DNA of 39,302 bases from Myxococcota bacterium (lineage in GTDB: Bacteria > Myxococcota_A > UBA9160 > UBA4427), in contig JAQWRT010000068.1 in the NCBI GenBank assembly GCA_029243605.1, positions 1-39,302 on the forward strand, read 5' to 3'. This document shows, in pieces, positions 1-9,761 of the stretch (the stretch's first letter is position 1; each line of letters starts with the position of its first letter). The notes beneath the pieces are model-generated. The model was not told where the DNA came from. It saw nothing but the letters and a program-made list of their open reading frames with translations, and made no database searches. A program made the translations under genes and the position numbers.

Positions 1-2
1 GC

Positions 3-1697
3 CTGAGCGGCCAGGGCTGGTCTCCGCTTCATCTCGCGGCCCAAGGCGGCTCCAGCACGGTTGTGGCCGCTCTCATCGCCCGAGGAGCGCGCCTGGACGC
101 CACCGGGCCCGGGGGCAACACCGCGCTCGGAGTGGCGGCCCTCGAGGCTCACCTGGCGGTGACCCGGCGCCTGCTCGGGGCCGGCGCCTCCCCCGATCTC
201 GCCGACCACCAAGGCCGGACCCCGCTCTTTCACGCCATCGCCCTGGGCCACGGGGACATCGCCGATGCCCTCCTCCACCGAGGCGTGGATCCTTCGCGCC
301 CGGACGCCGACGGCCAAACCCCACTCCAGACCGCCATCGAACGCGACGACGAAGAGAACCTGGCCCGCCTGCTCGCCGCCGGAGCCGACCCCAACGCCCG
401 GGCGCCCGATGGCACCACCCCGCTGCTCCTGGCCACCCGCCTCAAACTCACTCCCCTAGCGGTCCAACTCCTCGCCGCCGGAGCCGACCCCAACGCCCGG
501 GCGCCCGATGGCACCACCCCGCTGCTCCTGACCGCCCGCCTGGGCCTCGCCCCCCTAGCGGGGCGGCTCCTCGAGGCCGGCGCCCGACCCGGGGCCAGCG
601 ATCCCGAGGGTCACGGCCCGGCACAGATCGCCGCCAGCCGGGGCGACCTAGCCTTCCTCGCGGTCTTCGCTGGGGCGGGGCTCCCCCCGGATCTGCCCGG
701 GGCCGACGGCGACGCCCCGCTCCACGCGGCCGCCCTCGCCGGCCAAGCCCCGGCCGTCGCCCAACTCCTGAGCGCCGGGGCCGACCCGAATCTCCGCTCC
801 CGTCGCGGGCGCACCCCGCTGCTCTTGGCGGCTCTGATGGGCCGCCAGGAGACCGTCCGCGTACTGCTGGCTGGGGGGGCGGACCCCTCCCATCGCGATT
901 CCGAAGGCCAGAATTCTGGCCAATTGGCCGCCGGCAAGGGCCACCTGGCCGTGCTCAAGGCGCTGAGAAGCGCCGGAGTGCCCACGGACCTTCCCGGGGC
1001 GACCGGCGCGAGTTCCCTGCATTGGGCCGCCCGAGCGGGGCAGACCCCCGCCCTGGTGGGGCTCCTCGAGTTCGGCGCCAACCCTAATCAGAAAAGCGAC
1101 GAGGGCTGGACCCCGCTGCTCTTCGCCGCGCTCTTCGGCCATGCCGAGACAGCGGTTCGCCTGATCACCTTCGGCGCCGATACGAGCACCCTGGATCCAG
1201 GCGGGCGCGATGCTCTGCAACTGGCCGCGGTGAAGGGACACGTCACCACCGTGGAGGCGCTACTCGACGCGGGGCTGCCCGCCGACCGACCCACCCCCCA
1301 ACGCAAGAACGCGCTTCACCAGGTCGCCAACACTCCCCAGATCGACGTCGCGACCCTGCTGCTGGCCCGGGGTGCCAACCCCAACGCCCGGGCCGAAGAC
1401 GAGTTGACCCCGCTCCATCTCGCGGCCTTCGGCCTCGAGCGCAGCGGGGAGATGGCGGAACTCCTCGTCGCCGCGGGCGCCGAGATCGATGCTCGAAACA
1501 AGTATGACGCGACGCCCCTGGTTCTCGCCGCCCGCCAGGGAAACCTCGAAGTCCTCGAGGCGCTCCTCGCGGCCGGCGCCAATCCGAACCTGGCGGCCAT
1601 CGACGAGATGACCCCCCTGAAGGCCGCGCGCAGCAGCGGGCATGAGGATGCGGTCGAACTTCTCGAAGCCCGAACCCAGGGCCCGGACCAGCGCTGA
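3..1697 (+). CDS. Ankyrin-repeat protein (5' end missing)
   Basis: The frame is open to the left edge and the first visible codons already encode an ankyrin unit (GWSPLHLAAQGG), so the gene begins outside the window. The GTG at 63 is an internal valine, not a start. About 565 residues are visible, and essentially all are 33-residue ankyrin repeats with the G-x-TPL-x-x-A core and the ALL-x-AGADPN turn. Every second or third unit is degenerate (for example LPGADGDAPLHAAALAG). Ankyrin arrays bind proteins and have no catalytic role; the partner cannot be predicted. No signal peptide or membrane segment is seen in the visible part. It converges on the response regulator gene with an 84-bp gap that holds GC-rich hairpins. 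Two adjacent repeats are nearly identical at the DNA level (see the repeat entry). Confidence 0.9.
   Translation: MSGQGWSPLHLAAQGGSSTVVAALIARGARLDATGPGGNTALGVAALEAHLAVTRRLLGAGASPDLADHQGRTPLFHAIALGHGDIADALLHRGVDPSRPDADGQTPLQTAIERDDEENLARLLAAGADPNARAPDGTTPLLLATRLKLTPLAVQLLAAGADPNARAPDGTTPLLLTARLGLAPLAGRLLEAGARPGASDPEGHGPAQIAASRGDLAFLAVFAGAGLPPDLPGADGDAPLHAAALAGQAPAVAQLLSAGADPNLRSRRGRTPLLLAALMGRQETVRVLLAGGADPSHRDSEGQNSGQLAAGKGHLAVLKALRSAGVPTDLPGATGASSLHWAARAGQTPALVGLLEFGANPNQKSDEGWTPLLFAALFGHAETAVRLITFGADTSTLDPGGRDALQLAAVKGHVTTVEALLDAGLPADRPTPQRKNALHQVANTPQIDVATLLLARGANPNARAEDELTPLHLAAFGLERSGEMAELLVAAGAEIDARNKYDATPLVLAARQGNLEVLEALLAAGANPNLAAIDEMTPLKAARSSGHEDAVELLEARTQGPDQR
372..530 (+). repeat. 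60-bp exact tandem duplication in ankyrin gene
   Basis: Positions 372-431 and 471-530 are identical over 60 bases at a 99-bp period, exactly one 33-residue ankyrin unit. The other repeats in the gene match each other only at the protein level. This indicates a recent unit duplication or gene conversion inside the array. Confidence 0.85.
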
Positions 1698-1713
1698 GAC
1701 CCGGCGCACCCTG

Positions 1714-1740
1714 GGCGCCCGGTTAATCGGCCCGGGCGCC
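1714..1740. terminator. GC-rich hairpin between convergent genes
   Basis: GGCGCCCGG (1714-1722) pairs perfectly with CCGGGCGCC (1732-1740) around a 9-nt loop. It lies between the stops of the ankyrin gene (+) and the response regulator (-). No T-run follows on either strand, so it is a possible bidirectional, non-canonical terminator rather than a textbook intrinsic one. A second, weaker CCCGGG inverted repeat follows near 1755-1774. Confidence 0.4.
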
Positions 1741-1781
1741 ACGCGGGTTCCCTCGCCCGGGTCCACCGGCCCGGGTTCGAC

Positions 1782-3098
1782 TCAGTTCAACTCGAACTCG
1801 ATCAATTTTCGCCGCAGGGTCGAGCGATCGATGTCGAGCATCTTGGCGGCACGGGTGCGGTTGCCGTCGCAATCCTCGAGGGCCTGCTCGATGGCTCGAC
1901 GCTCGAGTTCGCGCAAGGTCATGCCCCGAGGCAAGCCGCTGGCGGTGGCGCCCTCCGAAGCGGCCCGAGAGGCCCAACCGCTGGCGTGGAGAGAGAGATG
2001 ACCGGCGCCAATTTTCCCGTCCCCCGCCGCGGCCTTGGCGCCCTGGACCACATTGCGAAGCTGGCGGACGTTGCCCGGCCAATCCGCCTTCATTAGGGCA
2101 TCCAGGGCATCCGACGTGAAGCCGGCCGCGCCATCGCCGGCGAAGTAATGCGCCAGAAGCGGAATATCCTCGCGGCGCTGGTTGAGCGTGGGCAGGATGA
2201 TCTCGATTCCCCGTAAGCGGTAATAAAGATCCTCTCGCAGGGTCCGCTCCTCGATCATGGTATGGGGATCACGGTTTGTCGCCGCCAAGAAACGGACCGA
2301 GACCCGGCGGCTCTTCTCCGAGCCCACCGCGCGGACTTCGCCATCGTCGATCACCCGGAGCAACTTGGCCTGGTGGGCGGGCAGCATGGTCTCGAGTTCG
2401 TCGAGGAAAAGAACCCCGCCGTCGGCCTCGCTCAAAAGGCCTCTATGATCGCGCTCAGCGCCGGTGAAGGAGCCGCGCCGGTGACCGAAGAACTCGCTCT
2501 CAAAGAGTTCCGGCGGCGAAAGCGCGCAGTTATGCGCCACGAAGGGGCCCTTCACCAGCGCCGAATACGTGTGAATCGCTCGGGAAACAAGTTCCTTCCC
2601 GGTCCCCGTATCCCCAGTGATGATCACGTGGACATCGCTGCGCGCCGCCATCACCACCCGGTGGCGAACGTCGACGATGGCTGGGCTCTCCCCCACGAGT
2701 TCGGAAACCACGGGCGGAGCAACCCCGCTTCCCGGACGTACCTGCAGAGCCTTCTTCACCGACTCGCTGACCACCGCGGGCGAAGACGGCTTGACGAGAT
2801 AATTGAGAGCGCCCAGATGGATGGCCTGGACAATATCTTCGATGCCCTCGTTGGCGGTCAGAACGATGACGGGGAGATCGGGCCAACGCTGCTTGAGATG
2901 CGTGAGCAATTCGAAGCCGTCCATCTGAGGCATCCGAATATCCGAGATCACCATATCGAAGCCATTGGTCTCGAGGGCGATCAGAGCCTCGACACCGTTG
3001 GCCGTGGCGCGCACATCGTACCCCTCCTGCTCGAGGAGTAAGCGCAGATAATCCGATGCCGACGGCTCGTCATCGACGATGAGGATTCGGGTATTCAA
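1782..3098 (-). CDS. NtrC-family sigma-54 response regulator
   Basis: A 438-residue protein with the full NtrC layout. The receiver domain spans about 1-120, with the acidic pair D9/D10, probable phospho-acceptor D53 (MVISD), T81 and K103. The AAA+ domain spans about 132-360, with Walker A GDTGTGKE (162-169), the sigma-54 contact loop GSFTGA (209-214, serine replacing the usual alanine of GAFTGA) and Walker B VLFLDE (229-234). A Fis-type helix-turn-helix ends the protein (about 395-438, NRTRAAKMLDIDRSTLRRKL). When phosphorylated it should remodel RNA polymerase-sigma-54 at -24/-12 promoters. Its start overlaps the stop of the sensor kinase by 4 bp (ATGA), so the two form a cognate pair. Targets are unknown; one candidate sigma-54 promoter in this window is at 36029-36043. 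Confidence 0.95.
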   Translation of the reverse strand: MNTRILIVDDEPSASDYLRLLLEQEGYDVRATANGVEALIALETNGFDMVISDIRMPQMDGFELLTHLKQRWPDLPVIVLTANEGIEDIVQAIHLGALNYLVKPSSPAVVSESVKKALQVRPGSGVAPPVVSELVGESPAIVDVRHRVVMAARSDVHVIITGDTGTGKELVSRAIHTYSALVKGPFVAHNCALSPPELFESEFFGHRRGSFTGAERDHRGLLSEADGGVLFLDELETMLPAHQAKLLRVIDDGEVRAVGSEKSRRVSVRFLAATNRDPHTMIEERTLREDLYYRLRGIEIILPTLNQRREDIPLLAHYFAGDGAAGFTSDALDALMKADWPGNVRQLRNVVQGAKAAAGDGKIGAGHLSLHASGWASRAASEGATASGLPRGMTLRELERRAIEQALEDCDGNRTRAAKMLDIDRSTLRRKLIEFELN

Positions 3099-4417
3099 GG
3101 CGCCTCACCTTCCTGGCTGCTGGCTTGCAATGCTTCGCCCACGACGGGAAGGCACAATTCGAAGATCGCCCCCTTCTCTGCGCCGGCGCGGGCCGTGATA
3201 CTACCACCGTGTTCCTCGGCGATCCTTCTCGCCAGAAACAACCCGTAACCGCTCCCGGTCGGCTTCGTGGTGAAACCGGGCTTGAAGATGCCTTCGAGTT
3301 GGGAATCTTCCAGGCCCGGCCCCTGGTCGGCGATTTGAATTCGCAAAATACCTTCGGAGACGCTGGTCCCAAGAGCCGCCCGGCCCTTCCCCTCCATGGC
3401 CTCCACCGCATTGCGCAGGAGGATCACCAGGGTTTCGGAGAGGGAATCCCGCGGAATCGTCACCGCGGGCCGGCTCTCCTCGAGTTCGACATCCCAGGTG
3501 ACCTCGGAATGCGAACGAATAATCTCCGCGATGGCTTGCTCGATCGCCTGAGGCACCTCGGCGCCGCTGGCGCCTCGATCCCGGCGACCCGAAGCGGGCG
3601 CTCCGCCGGCGCCCTCCCCCGCCTGGGCCGAATCGAAAGCCGCGCCAGCCCCCACCGACAAGCCTGCATCGGGTTCCGGGGCCAGGTGGGTTCGCGCGAG
3701 ACCCTCGAGGTCGTCGATGGCCGAGCGCAGCCCCGTCAGGGCCGACGACCCAGGGCCATCCGCCGGGAGTTGCTCCTCGATGAGACGTACAAAACCGCGC
3801 AGGCTATGCACACCATTTTTGATCCCGTGGGCGAGCCGGGCCACGTTCTCACCCAGGGCCGCCACGGTTCTTTCATCCTCGAGTTCCCGGGTGAGCTCTC
3901 CCATCCGGGCGTCGTTCTCGTCCACCATGAAACTCTGACGCTGGGTCCAGCGACGGGTCACGAGGAAGGTGGCGAGACCCATGCCCACCATGAAGCCCGA
4001 TTGCAGCACAATGGCGCGCAACTCGGTCGGGAGTCCCAGCCAGATCTGCTGGCACCAAAGCCCGGCCACCGAGCCGAGGGTGACAAAGAAGACGCTCGCC
4101 AAATTGAGGCTCATGGCCGAGAGCACGATCTCAAGCCAGAGGCCCGGGATGAAGGGCGAGGTGATCCCCCCGGTCACCGCCACGAGAAGCGTCCAGCCTC
4201 CCACGCCAATCACGGGAGAAGCGGCCATGCAGATCCGAGTCATGCTCGGCCGGGCGCCGAAGGCGTAGGCGAGAAAATTCAGGGTCGCACTAATACCGAC
4301 GACCCAGAGCGCCACATAGCCGATGGCCAACTCGGCGCGGAACAGGTACGCCGCAATCGCGCCCACGGAGAGCGCGAAATGTCTCGCAAGGAGAACGCGA
4401 TCGAATGCACGTCCCAT
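3095..4417 (-). CDS. Membrane sensor histidine kinase
   Basis: A 440-residue kinase. Residues 1-155 contain about six hydrophobic segments, reminiscent of PilS-type sensors; no PAS domain is evident. The dimerisation/phosphotransfer helix has H197 (LARLAHGIKNG). The ATPase domain shows the N box LLRNAVEAMEGKG (N336), G1 DQGPGLE (364-370), the F box IFKPGFTTK and G2 GSGYGL (388-393). Residues 250-288 form an Ala/Gly-rich low-complexity insertion between the phosphotransfer and ATPase domains. It should autophosphorylate and pass phosphate to the sigma-54 regulator encoded immediately downstream (ATGA overlap). The stimulus is unknown. The 177-bp leader between topA and this gene contains a small hairpin (near 4434-4448) but no convincing promoter, so cotranscription with topA is possible. 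Confidence 0.93.
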   Translation of the reverse strand: MGRAFDRVLLARHFALSVGAIAAYLFRAELAIGYVALWVVGISATLNFLAYAFGARPSMTRICMAASPVIGVGGWTLLVAVTGGITSPFIPGLWLEIVLSAMSLNLASVFFVTLGSVAGLWCQQIWLGLPTELRAIVLQSGFMVGMGLATFLVTRRWTQRQSFMVDENDARMGELTRELEDERTVAALGENVARLAHGIKNGVHSLRGFVRLIEEQLPADGPGSSALTGLRSAIDDLEGLARTHLAPEPDAGLSVGAGAAFDSAQAGEGAGGAPASGRRDRGASGAEVPQAIEQAIAEIIRSHSEVTWDVELEESRPAVTIPRDSLSETLVILLRNAVEAMEGKGRAALGTSVSEGILRIQIADQGPGLEDSQLEGIFKPGFTTKPTGSGYGLFLARRIAEEHGGSITARAGAEKGAIFELCLPVVGEALQASSQEGEAP

Positions 4418-4594
4418 TGGCAGCGTTCCCGTCGCGGCTACAAGCCGCTTTCCTAACTGATTGGAAAGACCAAATTATCACCCCCCAGCCGGGTCCGCTA
4501 TCGAACTCGAATCCTCGGACCAGGGAGGGATGCCCTGTCTTTCTTCAATCGACCCGTCAGGCCTGGGACATGAGCTGCGCATGCCCTCGCCGCA

Positions 4595-7342
4595 TCAATC
4601 GGGCTTACGCGCCGCAGACTTCTTGCGGGAGGCGCTCTTCTTGCGCTTGGCCGCCTTCTTCTTGCGACCCGCCGCTTTTTTCTTACTCTTCGCGGCCTTT
4701 TTCTTGCTCCCGGACGGCGGGGGTTGCTCCTCGACCCATTTCCCGTCCCGGTAATAGGCACGCCAACCCGAGGCTTTTCCGTCCACCTCGGTCATCACGT
4801 ACTGTTCCTTGGTCTTCCGCAGGAACCGAACCACGGCCTTGTTGCCCGCGGAGTCCTGGGCGGGCGCCTGGGCGAGGAATTTGTACTTGTCGTCCAATTG
4901 ATCAGCGACGGTGAGAATTTCGTCAACCAGCGGGGCCCGGGTCTCCCGGTGCTTGGGAAATTGGCTCGCGGCCAAGAAGATCCCCGCAGCGCCATCGCGC
5001 AGCAGATAGAAATCTTCGCACTTCTCGCACGCGAGATCGGGCATGGGAATGGGGTCGACCTTCGGAGGGGCCGGCTCGCCGTTCCGGAGCAGCTTGCGCG
5101 TGTTCTTGCACTCCTCTGCGGTACAGGCGAAATACTTGCCGAAGCGACCCGAACGAAGTTGCATTTCCTCTTCGCACTTGTCGCATTGGAGAACCGGGCC
5201 GTCGTAGCCCTTGATAAAGAACTGCCCGGGTTCCACTTCATACCCCTGGCAATCGGGATTGTCGCCGCAGACGTGGAGTTTACGCGCTTCGTCCACCAGG
5301 TAACTGGTCATTGAGGTCTTGCAGCGAGCGCAGTGCCTCCGGTTCAAGAGCAGGCGCGCCTCGTCCTCGTCATCGGCATCGGCGCTGGCCGCCTCTTCGC
5401 CGGGTACAAGGTTGATCGTCGCCTTGCAGCGTTCCTTCGGCGGCAAGGCATAGCCCGAGCAGCCCAGGAAGACGCCGGTGGAGGCCGTTCGAATCTGCAT
5501 GGGCCGGGCACATTTCGGGCACTCAATATCGGTATCGGTGGGGGAGTTCGAGCGCATCCCCCCCTCCTCGGCCTGAGCGGCTTCCACGTGCCCCTTGAAG
5601 TCCTTGTAGAAAGAACCGAGAACGTCCTTCCACTCCTTCTGCCCCAGGGCGACCTCGTCGAGGGACTCCTCGAGCTGGGCCGTAAAACCAAAATCCATCA
5701 AGTGCTCAAAGTTTTTGATCAACCGCTCGGTGACAATTTCCCCGATTTTCTCGGCGTAGAAACGACGATTTTCCAGACGCACATAACCGCGATCCTGAAT
5801 CGACGAAATGATCGATGCGTACGTGGAAGGCCGGCCGATCCCGCGCTTCTCGAGTTCCTTGACCAGGCTCGCTTCGCTGTAACGCGGCGGCGGCTTGGTG
5901 AAATGCTGAACCGGGTCGAGAGCTTCTACCCCAAGGACTTCGCCCACCTGCACGTCGGGCAACGCTGCGTTCCGATCGCCCTTGCCCGTGGGCGGCTGAA
6001 CCTTCGTATAGCCGTCAAAGACCAGGATTCGGCCGCGGGTTCGCAATTCGAATTCATCGACGTTGACCACAATACTCGTGCTCAGGTAGCGCGCCGGAGG
6101 CATCTGGCACGCGACGAATTGCCGCCAGATCATGGTATAGAGCCGCTCCTGATCGGCCTCGAGTCCCGAGATATCCCCCGGGCCAACGCTCACATCCGAG
6201 GGCCGAATGGCCTCATGCGCCTCTTGGGCTCCCTCCCGACTCGAGTAACTCACGGGCTCTGCCGGCAGGTACGGCTCGCCGAACTGATCTCCGATATATC
6301 CGCGACAATTTTCCACGGCCTCGGCCGAGAGATTGGTCGAGTCTGTCCGCATGTAGGTGATGTGCCCGGCCTGATAGAGACGCTGGGCGAGCATCATGGT
6401 CTTCTTGACCCCGAACCCCAGGCGCGTGCTCGCAGCCTGTTGCAGAGTCGACGTGATATAGGGCGCCGAGGGACGGGTCGAAGTCGGCTTGTCGTTGCGT
6501 TCGGCGATCTCGAAGGGCTTGCCCTCCAGTGAAGCGATCACCGCGTTGGTTGCCTCTTCGCTGGTGGGCCTGAATTCCGCACCCGACGCTTTCATGACCT
6601 GTAGCCGTAAGGGATCGCCCCCGGCGCTCCGCACGTCGGCGTAGAGTTCCCAATATTCCTCGGGGATGAAAGCCCTGATCTCGCGCTCACGCTCCACGAG
6701 CAGGCGCACCGCCACGGACTGAACGCGACCCGCGGAGAGCCCCCGGGCGACCTTGGACCAGAGAAGCGGCGAAAGGGTATAACCCACGACACGGTCGAGG
6801 AAGCGACGGGCCTGCTGGGCGTTCACCCGGTCAATATCGAGTTCCCCCGGCGACTCAAAGGCCTGGCGGATCGCCGAACGCGTAATCTCGTTGAACACGA
6901 CCCGCTTGAAGCGCTTCTTGGACCCGCCTATCACTTCGCGAAGGTGCCAAGCAATGGCCTCGCCCTCGCGGTCAAGATCCGTCGCCAGGTAGACGCTGTC
7001 AGCGTCGTCGGCCAGGCGTTGCAACTCTTCGACGACCTTTTCCTTCTTGGGCAGGATCTCGTAGCGAGCCTCCCAATCCTTCTCGGGGTCGATCCCCATG
7101 CGGGCGATCAGGGCTTCATGCGCCTTCTTCTTCTTATGCGCAACGCGCGCCTTACCCTTGAGGCTGCGGGTCTTGGCCGCGGCCTTGGCCCGGGCGACGG
7201 AATCCACCTTCTTGCCGGAACCCGACACCGGCAGATCGCGGATATGCCCAACGCTGGACTTCACGACAAAGTCGCGTCCCAGGTATTTGTTGATGGTCTT
7301 CGCCTTGGCAGGCGATTCCACTATGACGAGCGACTTTCCCAT
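4595..7342 (-). CDS. topA: DNA topoisomerase I
   Basis: A 915-residue type IA topoisomerase that relaxes negative supercoils by cutting one strand. The start is set at 7342, where [17 protein letters not shown] gives the canonical N-terminus and AGAGGG lies just upstream; the frame stays open to 7750 but that extension is not topoisomerase-like. The TOPRIM core has E9 and [13 protein letters not shown] (121-133). The catalytic tyrosine is Y330, followed by MRTDS. C-terminal zinc-ribbon modules start [16 protein letters not shown] and CDKCEEEM; a fourth (CEKCEDFY) keeps only its first cysteine pair and is probably not metal-binding. The protein ends in a roughly 40-residue Lys/Ala-rich tail resembling histone H1-like DNA-binding tails. 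A basic insertion lies within the TOPRIM region (about 45-85). This is a housekeeping gene. Confidence 0.97.
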   Translation of the reverse strand: MGKSLVIVESPAKAKTINKYLGRDFVVKSSVGHIRDLPVSGSGKKVDSVARAKAAAKTRSLKGKARVAHKKKKAHEALIARMGIDPEKDWEARYEILPKKEKVVEELQRLADDADSVYLATDLDREGEAIAWHLREVIGGSKKRFKRVVFNEITRSAIRQAFESPGELDIDRVNAQQARRFLDRVVGYTLSPLLWSKVARGLSAGRVQSVAVRLLVEREREIRAFIPEEYWELYADVRSAGGDPLRLQVMKASGAEFRPTSEEATNAVIASLEGKPFEIAERNDKPTSTRPSAPYITSTLQQAASTRLGFGVKKTMMLAQRLYQAGHITYMRTDSTNLSAEAVENCRGYIGDQFGEPYLPAEPVSYSSREGAQEAHEAIRPSDVSVGPGDISGLEADQERLYTMIWRQFVACQMPPARYLSTSIVVNVDEFELRTRGRILVFDGYTKVQPPTGKGDRNAALPDVQVGEVLGVEALDPVQHFTKPPPRYSEASLVKELEKRGIGRPSTYASIISSIQDRGYVRLENRRFYAEKIGEIVTERLIKNFEHLMDFGFTAQLEESLDEVALGQKEWKDVLGSFYKDFKGHVEAAQAEEGGMRSNSPTDTDIECPKCARPMQIRTASTGVFLGCSGYALPPKERCKATINLVPGEEAASADADDEDEARLLLNRRHCARCKTSMTSYLVDEARKLHVCGDNPDCQGYEVEPGQFFIKGYDGPVLQCDKCEEEMQLRSGRFGKYFACTAEECKNTRKLLRNGEPAPPKVDPIPMPDLACEKCEDFYLLRDGAAGIFLAASQFPKHRETRAPLVDEILTVADQLDDKYKFLAQAPAQDSAGNKAVVRFLRKTKEQYVMTEVDGKASGWRAYYRDGKWVEEQPPPSGSKKKAAKSKKKAAGRKKKAAKRKKSASRKKSAARKPD

Positions 7343-7827
7343 AATCCCTCTGGCTTGATGCGGCCATCGGAAGAGCTGAGGGCAGACTTGACCAGACCAG
7401 GACCCCACCCCCAGGATCCGACACGCAGCGGAAACGCTTTTAGCACATGAAAATGAGCCTGAAACCGCCCCCCTTGGGGAAAAGGTGCCAACGACTGCCC
7501 AAGAAAAGGCCTTGCCCCGGGGGCGATGGGCTGTAGGCCAAGCGGGCATGGCGTATCTCGCTTCCGCCCGGGAGGATTCCCACTGTCGGAAAACTCGATT
7601 TTTTTTCTCCCAGGACCCCTCTTTTCCGGGCACGAGGCCCATCGGGCACCCTCGCCCACCGCCCAGTCCGCCCTGCCCCTCGGGGAGAAAGGCGAGCCCT
7701 CGCCTGGGCATTGCCCCTTGGAATTGCCCCCCGAATTGACCCCTCCCCACCGCTCCGCGACCATGCGGGGCGTCACACCCGCGACCCCGCCCGCTCGGGT
7801 GCGGCGATCGATAAAAGGAGAAGCAAG
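7343..7827. other. 485-bp divergent intergenic region
   Basis: This is the longest gene-free stretch, lying between the divergent topA (-) and DUF7064-like (+) genes, and it must hold both promoters. On the plus strand an AAAGGAG ribosome-binding site (7814-7820) precedes the 7828 start. Near 7710-7745 there are three close variants of a TTGCCCC/TTGACCC word, and there is a T8 run near 7602-7610. No convincing -35/-10 pair or structured RNA was recognised. The reading frames that cross it are extensions of the flanking genes or shadows. Confidence 0.6.
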
Positions 7828-8811
7828 ATGGCCAAGATCATCGGGAACCTGGTCCCCGAGGACGACTACACCCACCCCCTCGGTGAGGAGACCAATTTCA
7901 ACGAGAGCATGTATTTCAACTTCTTCGATCCCGACCAGGCCATCGGGGGTTTCGTCCGGCTGGGCAACCGTGCGAATGAGGGCAATGCCGAAATGACCGT
8001 CTGTGTCTACCGAGACGACGGGCGAGTCCTCTTCAATTTTAAACGAGCTCCCATCGCCAACAATGAGGCGTTCGACGCCGGAGGCCTGCGCTTCGAGGTC
8101 ATCGAACCGAGCGAGGAACTCTCGACCCACTACAGCGGGGGCGCCGTCGAACTCAAGGACGCGAGATCCATGTCCGATCCCGCCCAGGCCTTTCGGAAGA
8201 GCCCCCGTCGACGCCTCGAAATCGACCTGCGTCACCGGGCCGTGGGGCCCATGTACGGGAGCTCTCGCTCCCGATCCGAAGAGGAGCGCAACCCGGAAAA
8301 GCAATTTGGAAAAGCCCACTACGAACAGCATATGCACGTGACAGGGCGCCTCCAGATCGACGACGAAACCCTCGAAATCAACGGCTACGGCCTGCGAGAC
8401 CACTCCTGGGGGCCTCGCTACTGGCAAGCCATCGAGGGATACGAGTGGCTCACCATGAATTTCGGCCCGGATTTCGGCGCCATGATCTCGGTCATTCGCC
8501 GAGGCGAAGGCGACGAAAAACAGGGCGGCGTGCTCGTGCGCGACGGAGAGATGAGCCTCATCAAGAAGGCCTCCATCGAAACCGAGTTCGAGGACAACGG
8601 CCTCTACCACCGGAGCTTGAAGGTTCGGCTCGAGACCACGTCGGGGGAGAGCCTCGTCATCGACGGAGCCGTGAAGGGCTTCATCCCCTTGCGCAATCGC
8701 AGAGACGGGCGGGTAACCCATATCGGCGAAGGCATGACCGAATGGCGCTGCGGCGATCAGGTGGGCTACGGCCTCTCCGAGTACCTGAGTCAGGCCCCGG
8801 CCGAGGACTAG
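7828..8811 (+). CDS. DUF7064/7065-like two-domain protein
   Basis: A 327-residue soluble protein without signal peptide. The start at 7828 is chosen for the AAAGGAG site 8 nt upstream; the open frame begins earlier at 7711 with non-conserved residues. The most distinctive segment is [14 protein letters not shown] (about residues 190-203), which I associate from memory with the Pfam DUF7064/DUF7065 pair, a lipocalin-like beta-barrel arrangement related to the AttH/carotenoid-hydratase fold; this assignment is unchecked. No enzymatic function is established. It faces an alcohol dehydrogenase-tetR-phosphotransferase group across a 10-bp convergent gap. Such proteins often neighbour phosphotransferase-family and lipid-metabolism genes, suggesting a role in handling a hydrophobic metabolite (inference). 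Confidence 0.75.
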   Translation: MAKIIGNLVPEDDYTHPLGEETNFNESMYFNFFDPDQAIGGFVRLGNRANEGNAEMTVCVYRDDGRVLFNFKRAPIANNEAFDAGGLRFEVIEPSEELSTHYSGGAVELKDARSMSDPAQAFRKSPRRRLEIDLRHRAVGPMYGSSRSRSEEERNPEKQFGKAHYEQHMHVTGRLQIDDETLEINGYGLRDHSWGPRYWQAIEGYEWLTMNFGPDFGAMISVIRRGEGDEKQGGVLVRDGEMSLIKKASIETEFEDNGLYHRSLKVRLETTSGESLVIDGAVKGFIPLRNRRDGRVTHIGEGMTEWRCGDQVGYGLSEYLSQAPAED

Positions 8812-8821
8812 CCGGGTTGCT

Positions 8822-9757
8822 TCAGGCTTCGAGAACCACCTTGATCGCCCCAAGGGCACGGTCTCGGGCGGTGGCGAAGGCCAGAGCCGCTTGGTCCAGA
8901 GGGAAGCGGTGGGTGATCAGAATCTCGGGCAGTTCGGGCACCTGGGCGACCAGAGCCACCGCTCGATCGAAATCTCGGGAGTCCCCATCCCGGGCGTACA
9001 TGCTCGAAGGGATGATCCTCAACTCCTTGAGGCAGAGCGGAATGGCGGGCAATTCGACGCCCTGCCAATAGGTGGCCAGCAAGGCCAGCCGACCGCCTGG
9101 GCGCGCCAGCTCCACGGCGCTCGCCAGGGCTGAATCGGTCCCCGCCGACTCGATGATCACATCGTATTCATCGCGCTCCGGGCCGGCGCCGAGCCGAGCC
9201 GCCGCTTCGCGCTGGGTATCATGGCGAGCGTAGACCGCGACCGACGCGCCCAGGGCGCGAGCTGCCACCAGGGCGCAGAGCCCGATGGTCCCGCCCCCAA
9301 TGATCGCCACCTGGTCATCGGGGCCGATTCCCGCGAGCCGCACTCCGTGGACCGCCACGGCCATGGGCTCGACGAGACAGGCATCCTTCACCGACAGCCC
9401 CGGGGCCAGGCGAACCAGACAGCGTTCGGGCACCCGCACGCGCTCGCTCATCCCGCCATCGAGCCCCACCCCCATCAGGTTCGAGGGCCCCTGGCGGCAA
9501 AGGTTATAATCACCGCGCTGGCAACAATCGCAGGTGCCGCACGGCACCAGGGGCTCGATTGCCACCGGGGTGCCGTCCGCGAGTTCCCCGGCCATTTCGT
9601 GCCCAAGCGTGACCTGGGGCGCAAACGGGGAGTTGATCAAGTGGAGGTCCGAGCCGCAGATCCCCGCCGATCGGAGCTTGATTTCGATGCCCTCGCCCGA
9701 GGGCTCGGGAACGTCGACGAGACCGACAGCGCCTTCCATGCAACGCACGGCGCGCAC
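8822..9757 (-). CDS. Zinc-dependent alcohol dehydrogenase (MDR family)
   Basis: A 311-residue medium-chain dehydrogenase, slightly shorter than the usual 340-350. The catalytic zinc site is seen in AGICGSD (C34) and GHE (H53-E54). The structural zinc site has C73, C76, C79 and C87. The nucleotide-binding Rossmann motif is GGGTIG (154-159). It should interconvert an alcohol or polyol and the matching carbonyl with NAD(P); the substrate is unknown, and threonine/sorbitol dehydrogenase-like enzymes are the nearest general class. It begins 4 bp after the tetR stop, so the pair is cotranscribed and probably under that repressor. Confidence 0.92.
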   Translation of the reverse strand: MRAVRCMEGAVGLVDVPEPSGEGIEIKLRSAGICGSDLHLINSPFAPQVTLGHEMAGELADGTPVAIEPLVPCGTCDCCQRGDYNLCRQGPSNLMGVGLDGGMSERVRVPERCLVRLAPGLSVKDACLVEPMAVAVHGVRLAGIGPDDQVAIIGGGTIGLCALVAARALGASVAVYARHDTQREAAARLGAGPERDEYDVIIESAGTDSALASAVELARPGGRLALLATYWQGVELPAIPLCLKELRIIPSSMYARDGDSRDFDRAVALVAQVPELPEILITHRFPLDQAALAFATARDRALGAIKVVLEA

Positions 9758-9761
9758 CGAG

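Noticed and set aside
3125..4456. 443-codon plus-strand ORF opposite the sensor kinase
   Set aside because: It is antisense to a clear histidine kinase; it is low-complexity Arg/His/Gly-rich and matches no domain.
7343..7750. 136-residue N-terminal extension of TopA
   Set aside because: The extension is low-complexity and not topoisomerase-like, while the canonical N-terminus starts at 7342 with a ribosome-binding site.
7321..8859. 512-codon minus-strand ORF opposite the DUF7064-like gene
   Set aside because: Its sequence mirrors the conserved plus-strand protein; it overlaps the topA start and shows no recognisable domain.
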